DNA from: Phoronis ovalis | Lineage: Eukaryota; Phoronida; Phoronidae | DNA: 11,700 nt | Direction: 5' to 3' | Assembly (NCBI GenBank): GCA_028565635.1 | Contig: JAOXYB010051012.1 | Location: 1 to 11,700 of the forward strand | In this document: positions 1 to 7,863 of the stretch, one piece after another | Layout: each line of letters begins with the position of its first letter | How positions within the stretch are numbered: the stretch's first letter is position 1 | Position numbers and translations under genes: made by a program | The notes under the pieces: model-generated | What the model saw: the letters and a program-made list of their open reading frames with translations, nothing else | Databases searched by the model: none | What the model was told of the DNA's origin: nothing

Positions 1-130
1 TGAGAGTCCCGGCTGTATTGTAGCTTCCCGGCTGGGAAGACTCGTCGAGAGATTGATGAGTAGAAGTAGAAGAACTAGGAACTAAACGGTTTCTAGGTCT
101 AACGTGCACTCCGGTCTAACGTGCACTCTT
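1..130. repeat. GC-richer left edge with short direct repeats
   Basis: TCCCGGCTG occurs at 7-15 and 26-34. GGTCTAACGTGCACTCC occurs at 96-112 and, with one mismatch, again immediately after at 113-129. The stretch is more GC-rich than the sequence that follows 130 and may be the end of a repeat or mobile-element fragment that continues to the left. Confidence 0.4.
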
Positions 131-761
131 TATAATATCTTACAACTTATATATCAAATGACTAGCCCATGAATGGACCAGTCCAATGTACACATACAAG
201 AAAATCCCATTTCCTCTCGAGACGCCACAGTAGCAATAAAACTTCTTTTCTGATACCAGTAAAATTTATATCTAAGTTTGGAATAACTATGTGACATAAC
301 TTCATTTTGCTAATTTTCTTTGCAATTTATCTAAACAATAGCATAATTATACGAGTAATTACAGCTATCCACTACTGCATGATATATTTTAAATAATTAA
401 ATTAATCAATGTTAGAATTAAAAAAATACTTCTTGTACAGGAAATGTAGCAGGCATCATGTTCTTTCTAATCACATCATCATTATGTGTCAAGTCAGAGA
501 GACCCATTCACATGGTCTGCCAGGCATACCATGGAAAATCACCAATTTCTTTTAGAAAACAGATTACTTTAAAACATGTAATGGCATGCATAAAAGGAAC
601 ATGATGCCTGCAACATTTCCCATACAGAAAAGTTTCCATATAATCCATTAAAAGTACAATTTTTCATTGAAGTGAGAGAAAACATAGCCAACAAAAAAAG
701 CTAGCCTTGGATTCCATTAATCTTGTGATTCATTAAGATCAAAAAAGGACTTCACACATAC
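131..761. other. Non-coding, presumed CLCC1-like intron
   Basis: AT-rich sequence after donor 761 on the minus strand. Apart from the 435-625 inverted repeat I see no exon: the minus-strand frames lack a membrane-helix-like segment, which the next CLCC1-like exon should encode. Confidence 0.5.
435..625. repeat. 29-nt inverted repeat with 133-nt spacer
   Basis: The arms at 435-463 and 597-625 are reverse complements with three mismatches, sharing the core GCAGGCATCATGTTC. In RNA they could fold into a long hairpin. They lie in the presumed intron downstream of CLCC1-like exon 3. They may be the ends of a small non-autonomous element or a chance local inversion-duplication. Confidence 0.6.
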
Positions 762-1001
762 TTGCACTATGAAGGAGAAAGGTATTCCAATAAAGCTTTC
801 TACTGCTTCAACAAAATTTGATTCCAAAGTTCTGTTCCAAGGAACTATATCTTCTATCATATTCAATAGAATGTGATTTGTGTCTTGAATTGTACTTGGG
901 TGTATGTGATTGATTTCTGCTTCATGGAGAAGTTCCTTAAATACATCAAGTTGCAAATCAGAAAGTTGTATCTCAACATTGAACTTGTTGTCATATGAAA
1001 C
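762..1001 (-). CDS. CLCC1: CLCC1-like coding exon 3 (pre-membrane luminal domain)
   Basis: 80 codons between acceptor T(12)ACAG and donor GTATGT at 761-756. It carries VSYDNKF, a leucine-rich helix, an INHIHPSTIQD turn, then PWNRTLES (a sequon) and an SFIGIPFSFIVQ hydrophobic end. The order parallels the vertebrate CLCC1 block that runs from HYDAEIIL to the W-x-F segment just before the first transmembrane helix. The next exon is not recognisable in the remaining 761 bases and should lie to the left of the window. Confidence 0.78.
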
Positions 1002-3369
1002 CTGTAAAAAAAAAAAACAAGGTACAAGTATCATTTTACCTTACATCTAAAAATTAAATTATTCTTGTGTTGCCAGCTTTTCTTATATATTGTTATTACA
1101 AAGGAAAACATTTAGATACATATAAATAAACAACACCTTTTGTAAAACATCTACTGAGTTCAGTGTTTGGTATTCATGATCGTTTTTTTATATTATCCTG
1201 ATAATTTGTAGTTTTAAGTAGATTTTCAGTGCTATAGATATGAGTTTGTTTAAAGTGTGTTTGGTCCACCATCAGGACTTGTTAGTATTTGCATTAATAT
1301 TTAGCATTTGTAAACATTTTTTATATATCTTAATATTTTTAGTGTGTATTATATATAACAATAATTTTATTTATATGTTGTAATAAATCACCCAATCATA
1401 CCTAACACATTGTATTTTATTTAATAACAAAATAATAGATAATAAACACATTAATTATAGTACCAGCAAATGTAATAGTAACAAAGTCTGAATATTCAAA
1501 GTATGCAATTCACTCTAAATTTCCATTGAACCTATCCTATTTTCATTTAAAATTTTAATAAAGCTGTTTGTGGGTGTTTATCATGGTATATCTTTTCAGT
1601 CATTGCATGCTTATCACACAAAGTGTATATATTTGGGCATTAAATGCTCACCATGGTGTATATTTTAACCATGGGATGCTAGCCACAGGTGAAGGATATG
1701 AAATGTCGTGTATCACATTCCTACCAAAATTTGTACAAGAAGCCCCCTATTCTAAGAGAACTCATCAGTATGTTGGTGAGCATATATAAAACAAATTAAC
1801 AAGGTGCAATACAACAGATGAGATTACTGGGAATGAGTAGTCATCCTGGACTTGTAATACCTATAACATATACAGAACATATTTTGTACAAAACAGAATA
1901 TGCACCTACAAGCTGCATAATTATAATAATAATAATGTGAAACAACAATACATTTCAGCATTCTTATTACATAATTTCTCAATGAGATACTCAACAATAG
2001 TGAGTGCCTTCTTTGGCTCATATCCCTACTGGAGCTTTTGTATGCTTAGCTGGAAATGTGTTTACCATTGCTTCTGCAAAACATTCACTTGAATTTGATA
2101 TGTCCACTATAAAATTATTTATCCAATGCCTTGAAAATTGAGCTCAATAGCTCAATGGCATTAGATAAACTTTGCTATTTTTTAATTTTTGTTTTCTTTT
2201 TTGCTATTTACTTAATTTTTTGTTAGTTAAAGGGAATTCTAAAATCACCACTGTATCAGTTTGTTTTCTAAAAATCAATTACAAGAAGAGTTATACAGTC
2301 TTAATGCAAACTTAGTCATCACCTTTGACCCAGTATCAATGTTTGATTCTAGATGATGAAATTATCCTATGATAAATAATATATATTATGATGCATCTGA
2401 AACAAATGAACTAGAAGCAACTCTTCTGATAAAATAAGCCAAGGTCAATTTGAAAGTAAGCATCTTGAGTCTTAATAAATGGTACGACTAAAAGTGAAAA
2501 GCATGGGTTTGTTTTAAAAGAACTTACAATTCTTCTAAATTTTTCTTCCAATTGTCGAACAAACTGTAGATAATATGGTCCTGCGTCGAGGCCCTGTGAT
2601 GCACTTTTACAAATTTTAAGTTCTTGTTCAACAATGCGCTTGTCTCTGCTACACAAATTGTACTGCTCTATGTCTAACTGATTTCTAGTGCAATCTGCTT
2701 CAGATTGTTCTTCCCTTTTGACAATAACCTGCAAAGAATTTTAAAATGCCTGTGTAAATGATTTGAAGTTGGACACAAGTTTAATTCAGAATCACTTACA
2801 AAAGAAACTGCTAGGTATATTTTGATAAATAAAACTGATAAGATAAAACAAGGGATAATCCACATCAACAGTTAACGTTACTGGTTGACCTCTTTCAGTC
2901 AAGTTTAATTTACTAAAGATATGAAGCACTGTGTTCATGTATTAGATTAATTGAATAACACACTCAAACCGCCTTGTAGTAAACAAAGTGGTTTCTACAA
3001 TAGACTATCTGCATAGGGTTTGTCATGAACTTGAACATTCCCAGCATGATGTATTGCCAAATATCCAATGATGTATGCTCATGAGATAATTCACAAAACA
3101 CGGCAGCTTGGAGACAAAGTTCAGGAATGGAGCCGATACAAAGCGCATGCAACTATAATTTTATGAAGCTGTACCTGTTCTGGGTCAAAGTCTGCAGGGT
3201 TATGAAGAAATTCATGGGGATCAACCCACTTGCTCCTGTCAGTTTTATAAATAGTTTCATCAACCTTTACAGTGTCTGTATGAGATTCATCTGTGGCTAG
3301 GTAGCCTCCATATGGTAAAAAAACCAATAGGTATAATAACCAAGCTACACCAGACTTTTGGCAAAGCAT
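762..3369 (-). CDS. CLCC1: CLCC1-like ER chloride channel protein, 5' (N-terminal) part, three exons, continues off the left edge
   Basis: Coding join on the minus strand is 3369-3175, 2728-2528, 1001-762, giving 212 codons with every junction in phase 0. Residues 1-25 form a signal peptide: a leucine-rich core ends at GGYLA, with likely cleavage before TDES. Next come a KWVDPHEFL motif near residues 47-55, which matches the W-I/V-D-P block early in vertebrate CLCC1, and a helical Cys-containing stretch (C78, C91, C105). A final domain holds PWNRTLES, whose Asn188 is an N-glycosylation sequon, and it stops just before the expected first membrane helix. The family is an ER membrane protein with a luminal N-terminus, reported to act as an anion channel affecting ER ion balance. 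I infer the identity from motif order and spacing, not from a search. Similarity is modest, so a diverged relative is possible. The transmembrane core and C-terminus lie outside the window. Confidence 0.72.
1002..2527 (-). other. CLCC1-like intron between exons 2 and 3
   Basis: 1526-base AT-rich intron bounded by GTAAGT and ACAG on the minus strand. It contains a diverged duplication near 1580-1687 and a short (TAA)n run near 1920-1936. No extra exon was found. The family alignment tolerates the direct exon 2-exon 3 junction, with about nine residues fewer than in human. Confidence 0.6.
1580..1687. repeat. Diverged tandem duplication, about 38 bp per copy
   Basis: The copies are at 1580-1618 and 1650-1687 (about 70-bp period), both of the form A-Y-CATGGT-R-TAT ... 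ATGCT ... CACA, with clear substitutions and a 1-base indel. Between them lies the small hairpin GCATTAAATGC. It sits in an intron and no function is evident. Confidence 0.4.
2528..2728 (-). CDS. CLCC1: CLCC1-like coding exon 2 (luminal helical region)
   Basis: 67 codons, starting after acceptor TTCTTTGCAG and ending at ATT before donor GTAAGT (2527-2522). It encodes a charged, amphipathic stretch containing ELKICKSASQ and PYYLQFVRQLEEKFRRI. This resembles the vertebrate CLCC1 segment in which a Cys is followed about 14 residues later by an aromatic-rich helix. The last part of the open frame (2527-2411) is intron read-through. Confidence 0.8.
2729..3174 (-). other. CLCC1-like intron between exons 1 and 2
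   Basis: 446-base intron from donor GTACAG to acceptor TTCTTTGCAG. The short open frames in it on the minus strand are not family-like, and I see no further feature. Confidence 0.65.
3175..3369 (-). CDS. CLCC1: CLCC1-like coding exon 1 (start codon, signal peptide, WVDP block)
   Basis: 65 codons from ATG at 3369-3367 to CAG at 3177-3175, followed by donor GTACAG at 3174. The ATG is the first one after a good acceptor (TTTCATCTTTAG ending at 3382), so a non-coding leader exon probably lies upstream. The hydrophobic N-terminus directly after the ATG supports this start. Confidence 0.8.
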
Positions 3370-3381
3370 TTTAGACTGCTT
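3370..3381 (-). other. CLCC1: 5' UTR end of the CLCC1-like coding exon, after a splice acceptor
   Basis: On the minus strand TTTCATCTTTAG ends at 3382, twelve bases before the ATG. The pyrimidine tract and AG fit a real acceptor, which would leave only AAGCAGTCTAAA as leader on this exon and place an untranslated first exon nearer to UQCRH. No donor stands out in 3400-4020, so the position of that exon is unknown. Confidence 0.45.
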
Positions 3382-4029
3382 CTAAAGATGAAATGCACAT
3401 AAAACATGTTAACAGATAACTTTACAATATTCAAAACATTAACTTTAATTTGTGACCTGATACATTTTTATTTACAATAATACGTATATCAAAAAATGAT
3501 TTTATTTCAGATAGCATATATTTTGCAACCGCAATATTGTGACCTGCAACGTTCATTGTAAAAAAACACAAATACAAGGCAATAATCATGGACCAAGAAA
3601 GATCATATATTTATTAATCTTCCATACAGTAGAACAAAGAAAGAATGCTATTTGCTATTGACGGTTTAATAAATTAATACGTACTATACGCCGTATAAAC
3701 TATAATACTATAAATAAAGACAGTATTCAAAGTGTATTAATTATAAAATATAAACTGTAAGACTGTAATACTGTATCGAATCTTTAACAAAACTCAGAAA
3801 AGTCCAAGGTCATTGATTTTCATGACACATCCCAAATTGCTGCCACAAAATACGAACATAGCGACCTACATATATGTACTGCATTTAAAGTAATCAGATG
3901 TTTCCTTTCAGTCATAATACTTCCCTCAGTTTCCATTTCCAAACATCGAACATCGCGCCACCTACAGAAAAGGAAGTGGACTCGCACTTGCGCAATCTTC
4001 ATCATACGGGCTTTAGCACTAAATCCAAG
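3370..4029. promoter_or_regulatory. Shared head-to-head promoter region, CLCC1-like / UQCRH
   Basis: 660 bp separate the two start codons. The half next to UQCRH is richer in GC and CpG. It holds GGAAGTG at 3972-3978, an ETS-type core, and the palindrome TTGCGCAA at 3988-3995, which fits a C/EBP site and partly an NRF-1 site. It also has ATCGCGCCACC near 3952-3962. ETS and NRF-1 sites are common in promoters of nuclear genes for respiratory proteins. The half next to CLCC1-like is AT-rich and contains its 5' UTR acceptor. No TATA box at a convincing distance was found, and the transcription starts are not visible. Confidence 0.55.
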
Positions 4030-4077
4030 ATGGTTCTCGAAAAAGAAATCGTTCTTGCTAACGATCCTGTAGAGGAG
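4030..4077 (+). CDS. UQCRH: UQCRH exon 1
   Basis: 16 codons (MVLEKEIVLANDPVEE), ending at GAG before donor GTATGA at 4078. The reading frame stays open upstream to 3898, but family length favours this ATG. Confidence 0.9.
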
Positions 4078-6499
4078 GTATGACATTTTTTCTTTATATG
4101 TCAGTTAACTTTTGCAATTCTGATGTTGTGTGACTATCTTATAATGGTTTATGAAGGGTTATTGGCTCTAATTTTTGGAGATTAATCGTGTAATACAGAG
4201 TCCTACATACGTTCCGGCGTAATACAAAATGTGACCTTGCCCTTTCTATGAAGAATTGGTATTGCTCATTTGCCTTTATATGTTATAGGATGAAGAGGAG
4301 GAGGAAGAAGAAGTAGATTTGATTGTAAGTTATTTTACATCCTCGCTTAACTTTTATCATGCCGCAGTCACCACTACCACAGTGGCCCTACTACGGTATT
4401 AATAACAGTAGCGTCCGACATGAGGCCAGGACTGATGCAAGAATCAGTTGAAAGCCCGGCACTTGGGAACTCGGGGAACAGTAGGGCCTGTAACGATTTC
4501 AAACGTAATACCCCCGTTAGCCCCATTAACGGGTCCTTGTGGTGGCATACATCCCTGGACAAGCCCTGTACTACGGGAGAAAAAAGCCCCATCCCAGTGA
4601 TGGATTAAAACTAGGAGGTCTTTAGCACAATTCTATAAACTTAACAAATAATCTTTAAAATTATGTACTTGCATTTTTTTATCATTGGCCCTTTGATTTC
4701 AAATCGTTTTAAATCCATTATCAAAGAACTGTGTTGAGAAATTTCTCGTGATAGTTAATACATGTGTTAAGATCTTCCTGCCATCCTGGGCTTTAAAAGA
4801 TTTATTATAACTGCATGTGACTTTTGAATGGATTGTAACACAGACATCCTGTTGTCCTTAATATATATCGAAAACCTTTCAGACTGATGCAGTTTCTTGG
4901 TAGAATTTAAAACAGGATTCTGTACCCAATATTGTTGATTAACATTTGTTTATGCTCGCTTGCTCATGATATTTGCACTTGATTTTATTCTGTAAAAAAA
5001 ATCTTACAGGATCCTATGGATGAAGTCAGAGAAAAATGTTCCGAGTCGAGCGAATGTCAAAAATTAAAGGAAGTGTTACAAGCTTGTGAAGACCGTGTGA
5101 ACAGCCGTACCAAGACTGAAGAAACGTGCGATCAAGAACTTTATGACTTCCTTCATGCTAGAGATCACTGTGTAAGTAAAGATTACCATGCTGCAAGACA
5201 GCATGCCATAAAACCCTGTTTGATAAGTCAAGTGATCACTGTATACAACAATTTTATTTCTTTATGCTCTGCACTACAATGTACCCAAAAATTGAGGTGG
5301 TTAGTTCCACTAAAGTCATGTGAATGAGGACTCGGTTAATTTCAAGTTGGAGATTTGAGGATTAGGCTAGCATTCAGTATATATTGAAAAAATAAGTATC
5401 AGTTTGTCTTCAAACAATCATTTAATTTATTTGCTAAAAATCATCCACATTTTGCAAATTTAGGAAGAATTCATTGTGGTGTTATTTATTTTGCAACAGA
5501 ATGAATACAATTTTGTGCACAAAATAAACCACTTTACATTCTATGAATAGTGACACAGCCCATCCATCCCTATAGTGGCCAACATGGGAAACCGTAATGA
5601 GAAAATATCCTGTTAATAACAGGTTTACTGGAAAATTCAATATCATGATTCAAATCCCAGTGAGGTATTTTCCTTGATTTGAAAATCTGAAAAAGGCATT
5701 CTTTGGAGGACCCCTAGACTGAAAACATGAAAAAAGTATACACTTGTGAGTGTAGCTCTCCATGTAGATAAAGGGGCTCCTGTGGATGGCCATCTTTAAG
5801 CCATATTTGAAAGATTTGCTTGTCATATATTTATATATATTGCTGTGATCTTTGTAGGGAGTTTTATTTGTAAAGAATTTTGCCACATATGAGTAGACAC
5901 CAGAATAGATTTCCCCATAGCCTTTAATGCATTCTGAACCATATTCGCACATCGTTAATTCTCTAATGGTTCATCCAGTGGCTTTCTGGGAGTTTGAGAC
6001 TCAAAATACAACTTAAACCTAGCAATATATCCAATTCTTGACAGGAAACACCCATCAAAAAAAATTCTATATCCAGTTTCATATCACAGCCACCATCTTC
6101 ACTCCAGTCCAGCCAGCAGATGTCGCCACCATCTTCACTCCAGTCCAGCCAGCAGATGTCGCTTCCACCAGTTAAAGTAAAAGAAAGAAAGTTCAATTTA
6201 AAATTAATTTTTCAACCTCAATTTTGGCAATTTCTGATCCAAAAAATACCTAATTTATGAAAAAAACACGCCCATTTTTGATGACAAATGTACTCACAAA
6301 GGAAAAAACTTTTAATCATAAACAGTTTGTCCACCTTAAACACTCTACAGAACAAGTGACCTTTAAGGGGAAAAAAATACCGGTTTCTACTCATATTTAT
6401 ACAAGGACATTATTACAGTACACGAATTGATTGCTAACACCCAGTTAATACATTTCTGTTTTACAGGTTGCACACAAAATATTCAGCACCATGAAATAA
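4030..6499 (+). CDS. UQCRH: Cytochrome b-c1 complex subunit 6 (complex III hinge protein), complete, four exons
   Basis: The join 4030-4077, 4289-4324, 5010-5171, 6467-6499 encodes 92 residues; the vertebrate protein has about 91. All three introns are GT-AG and phase 0. The protein has a short N-terminus, an acidic run at residues 15-26, then a helical hairpin with five cysteines (C38, C44, C54, C68, C82). The spacing C-X9-C-X13-C from C44 to C82 equals the human spacing. The blocks DFLHARDHC and VAHKIFSTMK are the family's C-terminal signature. UQCRH sits on the intermembrane-space side of complex III, where its acidic segment is thought to help cytochrome c dock near cytochrome c1. The start at 4030 has a good context (A at -3, G at +4). 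An in-frame ATG at 3898 would add 44 residues unlike the family and was not chosen. Confidence 0.96.
4289..4324 (+). CDS. UQCRH: UQCRH exon 2, 36-nt acidic mini-exon
   Basis: 12 codons (DEEEEEEEVDLI) between acceptor TTATAG (ending at 4288) and the consensus donor GTAAGT at 4325. It holds nearly all of the acidic hinge. It is flanked by phase-0 introns, so skipping it would keep the frame. Confidence 0.9.
4325..5009 (+). other. UQCRH intron 2, carrying a GC-richer insert-like island
   Basis: 685-base intron from GTAAGT to TCTTACAG. Bases about 4358-4610 differ sharply in composition from the AT-rich flanks; the remainder is plain AT-rich intron. Confidence 0.7.
4358..4610. repeat. GC-richer island, probable fragment of a dispersed repeat
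   Basis: About 250 bases, roughly half G+C, inside an AT-rich intron. Overlapping open frames run on both strands (plus 4420-4608, minus 4592-4374). The minus frame contains phrases such as GLSRDVCHHKDPLMGLTGVL, and neither frame looks like a host exon. The sharp composition boundary suggests an inserted repeat, possibly the remains of a transposable element. I cannot name the family, and I see no clear terminal repeats or target-site duplication. Confidence 0.4.
5010..5171 (+). CDS. UQCRH: UQCRH exon 3 (cysteine hairpin)
   Basis: 54 codons, starting with DPMDEVREKC after acceptor TCTTACAG and ending with FLHARDHC before donor GTAAGT at 5172. All five cysteines are in this exon. The frame stays open to 5327 through the intron, but that tail is not family-like. 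Confidence 0.96.
5510..5525. repeat. Perfect 16-bp palindrome in UQCRH intron 3
   Basis: ATTTTGTGCACAAAAT is its own reverse complement. It could be chance in AT-rich DNA with a GTGCAC core, or a binding site for a dimeric factor. Confidence 0.4.
6089..6160. repeat. Perfect 36-bp tandem duplication, two copies
   Basis: The copies are 6089-6124 and 6125-6160, identical over all 36 bases, starting GCCACCATCTTCACTCCAG and ending CAGCAGATGTC. A partial third start (GCTTCCACCAG) follows. Being perfect and GC-richer than the surrounding intron suggests a recent duplication. On the minus strand it reads as a repeated DICWLDWSEDGG, but as the length is a multiple of three this needs no coding function. 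Confidence 0.85.
6467..6499 (+). CDS. UQCRH: UQCRH exon 4, 33-nt terminal coding exon
   Basis: 10 codons (VAHKIFSTMK) plus TAA, after the acceptor CTGTTTTACAG ending at 6466. It matches the conserved VAHKLF-type C-terminus of the family, which fixes this distant micro-exon even though no open frame of useful length marks it. Confidence 0.95.
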   Translation, partial: VAHKIFSTMK

Positions 6500-6605
6500 C
6501 CAGAGTAACCTATAGGAATATTATTTAAAAAATCACTTTTAATTAGAAAGCACAGAAGAATTGTAATAGATGACAAGAATTTGATTGGATTTGGTTTATA
6601 GGCGT

Positions 6606-6611
6606 AATAAA
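6606..6611 (+). terminator. UQCRH: UQCRH poly(A) signal AATAAA
   Basis: Canonical hexamer 107 bases after the TAA stop, and the first one in this orientation after the stop. It implies a 3' UTR of roughly 125-135 nt. The signal is only inferred from motif and position. Confidence 0.6.
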
Positions 6612-7857
6612 ATCGTCACACTTTCAAGTTACAGACACATACACAAGTAAACTCTATTGCTGCTGCTAAAGAACTTTATTTGCAGTAACACTAAACTAGG
6701 GAAAAATAACATCTCTGTGTTCAAACTACTTACTGATAGTTGCTTGAAAGTTTAGCAATGCCCTCAAAATGTTGTGTTCATCACTTGAAAGAAGATGAAG
6801 AGCGTTATTGGTTGTTTTGGAGATATTAATACTCGTGTAGTTTACTCAGAGTGTAGACTTTGATGTGTGATTTGAGATGGTGTATAATAAAGAAATTGTT
6901 GAATTATTAGTCCATCCGTTTCATTAAACCTCAAGCGTTTCAGGTACAGGATTTGCATACAACTAAGAAACAGGCTATGCTTAACAACCAATTCTAGCTT
7001 TAGTATAGAATCTATGAAATTCATTAACTAGATTCATAGGTGTTCACAGTATCAAAAGTAGGTTTGTGGACCTCAGTATATGAGATTCCAGGTTGGAGGG
7101 CACGAAAATAATCACTACTGCAGCACTTATTAATTTCAAATTGTGAATAGCTAAAAATTAGATCAAGTAAATTACAGGGACAATGATTTATGACATCATA
7201 CAAGTGATTTCTATTGTCAGACTGAGTCTAATCATGTTAGTGCTCACAGCAAGTCGCCCCTCATGTCATTGCCAGTAGATAAACCAGCTTTCCCAGTCAA
7301 CACCCAATCGTGTACTTGTTTACCACAGGTTCAAATATGTTTACCCCTAATGCACCCTATGCCAAGCAAAAAATGAATGACAGGCATCTCAGGAGGATGG
7401 TGTTACATGAACATACTCGTGAAAGTTGCATAATTTCATTTTAATCTTGCAGTATCACTTATAAAAGTACACTTTGCGGGCAGGTTGGTTTACCTTTAAA
7501 ACTATAATTATAACAGAATAAATCAAGAAAGGTATAAAGTAAATAACATTCAACAAGATATATTTGTTTCGGTACTAAATTAGTTCATTACAAGATAATG
7601 TAACAGTGGATACAGAGCAGTCCACTTTCTATATATACCATCATGTTATTTACAAATACTCGGAAAGGTAGTGTTTCCAAATTTTGTATCAATAACCAAG
7701 TCATCTACATTCATCACAAAATGACTATTTCTGAGAAACAAAAACTGCTAAGTTGTTTTAAAAATGATTGTTGTAAGACACAAAGAAACAAAGTTTTGTT
7801 TGCCTTGCAATGTGGGTATCACACATTACTTGTGTTGTATGAGCATCAAATCGTTGC

Positions 7858-7863
7858 TTTATT
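7858..7863 (-). terminator. Possible poly(A) signal of the minus-strand gene
   Basis: TTTATT on the plus strand reads AATAAA on the minus strand, 410 bases after the stop at 8273. It is the first canonical hexamer on that strand after the stop. A further minus-strand AATAAA lies at 6680-6675, close to the end of UQCRH, so the 3' UTR could be longer. Confidence 0.4.

Larger units (their letters stand above)
5172..6466 (+). other. UQCRH intron 3
   Basis: 1295-base intron from GTAAGT to CTGTTTTACAG, the longest of the gene, preceding a 33-nt terminal exon. It contains a 16-bp perfect palindrome at 5510-5525 and the 36-bp tandem duplication at 6089-6160. The minus-strand open frame at 5952-5650 is not recognisable as a gene. 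Confidence 0.7.

Noticed and set aside
1568-1789. Plus-strand 73-codon open frame
   Set aside because: It lies inside the CLCC1-like intron, overlaps the diverged duplication and has no recognisable domain.
2148-2158. TAGCTCAATGG, resembling the A box of a tRNA gene or SINE
   Set aside because: No B box or acceptor-stem pairing follows at the right distance, so no tRNA gene can be folded.
2674-2868. Minus-strand open frame starting with a hydrophobic stretch
   Set aside because: It overlaps CLCC1-like exon 2 in another frame and runs into its intron. The hydrophobic start is a product of AT-rich intron sequence.
2964-3152. Minus-strand 62-codon open frame in a CLCC1-like intron
   Set aside because: It lies between two supported exons, has no family-like content and is not needed for the join.
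3898-4029. In-frame upstream ATG that would extend UQCRH by 44 residues
   Set aside because: The extension is unlike the family, and the total length would be about 136 residues against about 91. The ATG at 4030 has a good context. The stretch is better read as 5' UTR or promoter.
5172-5327. Open frame continuing UQCRH exon 3 past residue FLHARDHC
   Set aside because: It starts at a consensus GTAAGT donor, and the conserved C-terminus is found on exon 4 at 6467. The tail is intron read-through.
5647-5660. GATTCAAATCCCAG, resembling a tRNA B box
   Set aside because: The flanks do not pair as a T stem, and the upstream A-box-like TGGCCAACATGG at 5576 matches poorly. Probably chance or a very decayed SINE.
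5650-5952. Minus-strand 100-codon open frame in UQCRH intron 3
   Set aside because: No recognisable motif, antisense within an intron, composition like the surroundings.
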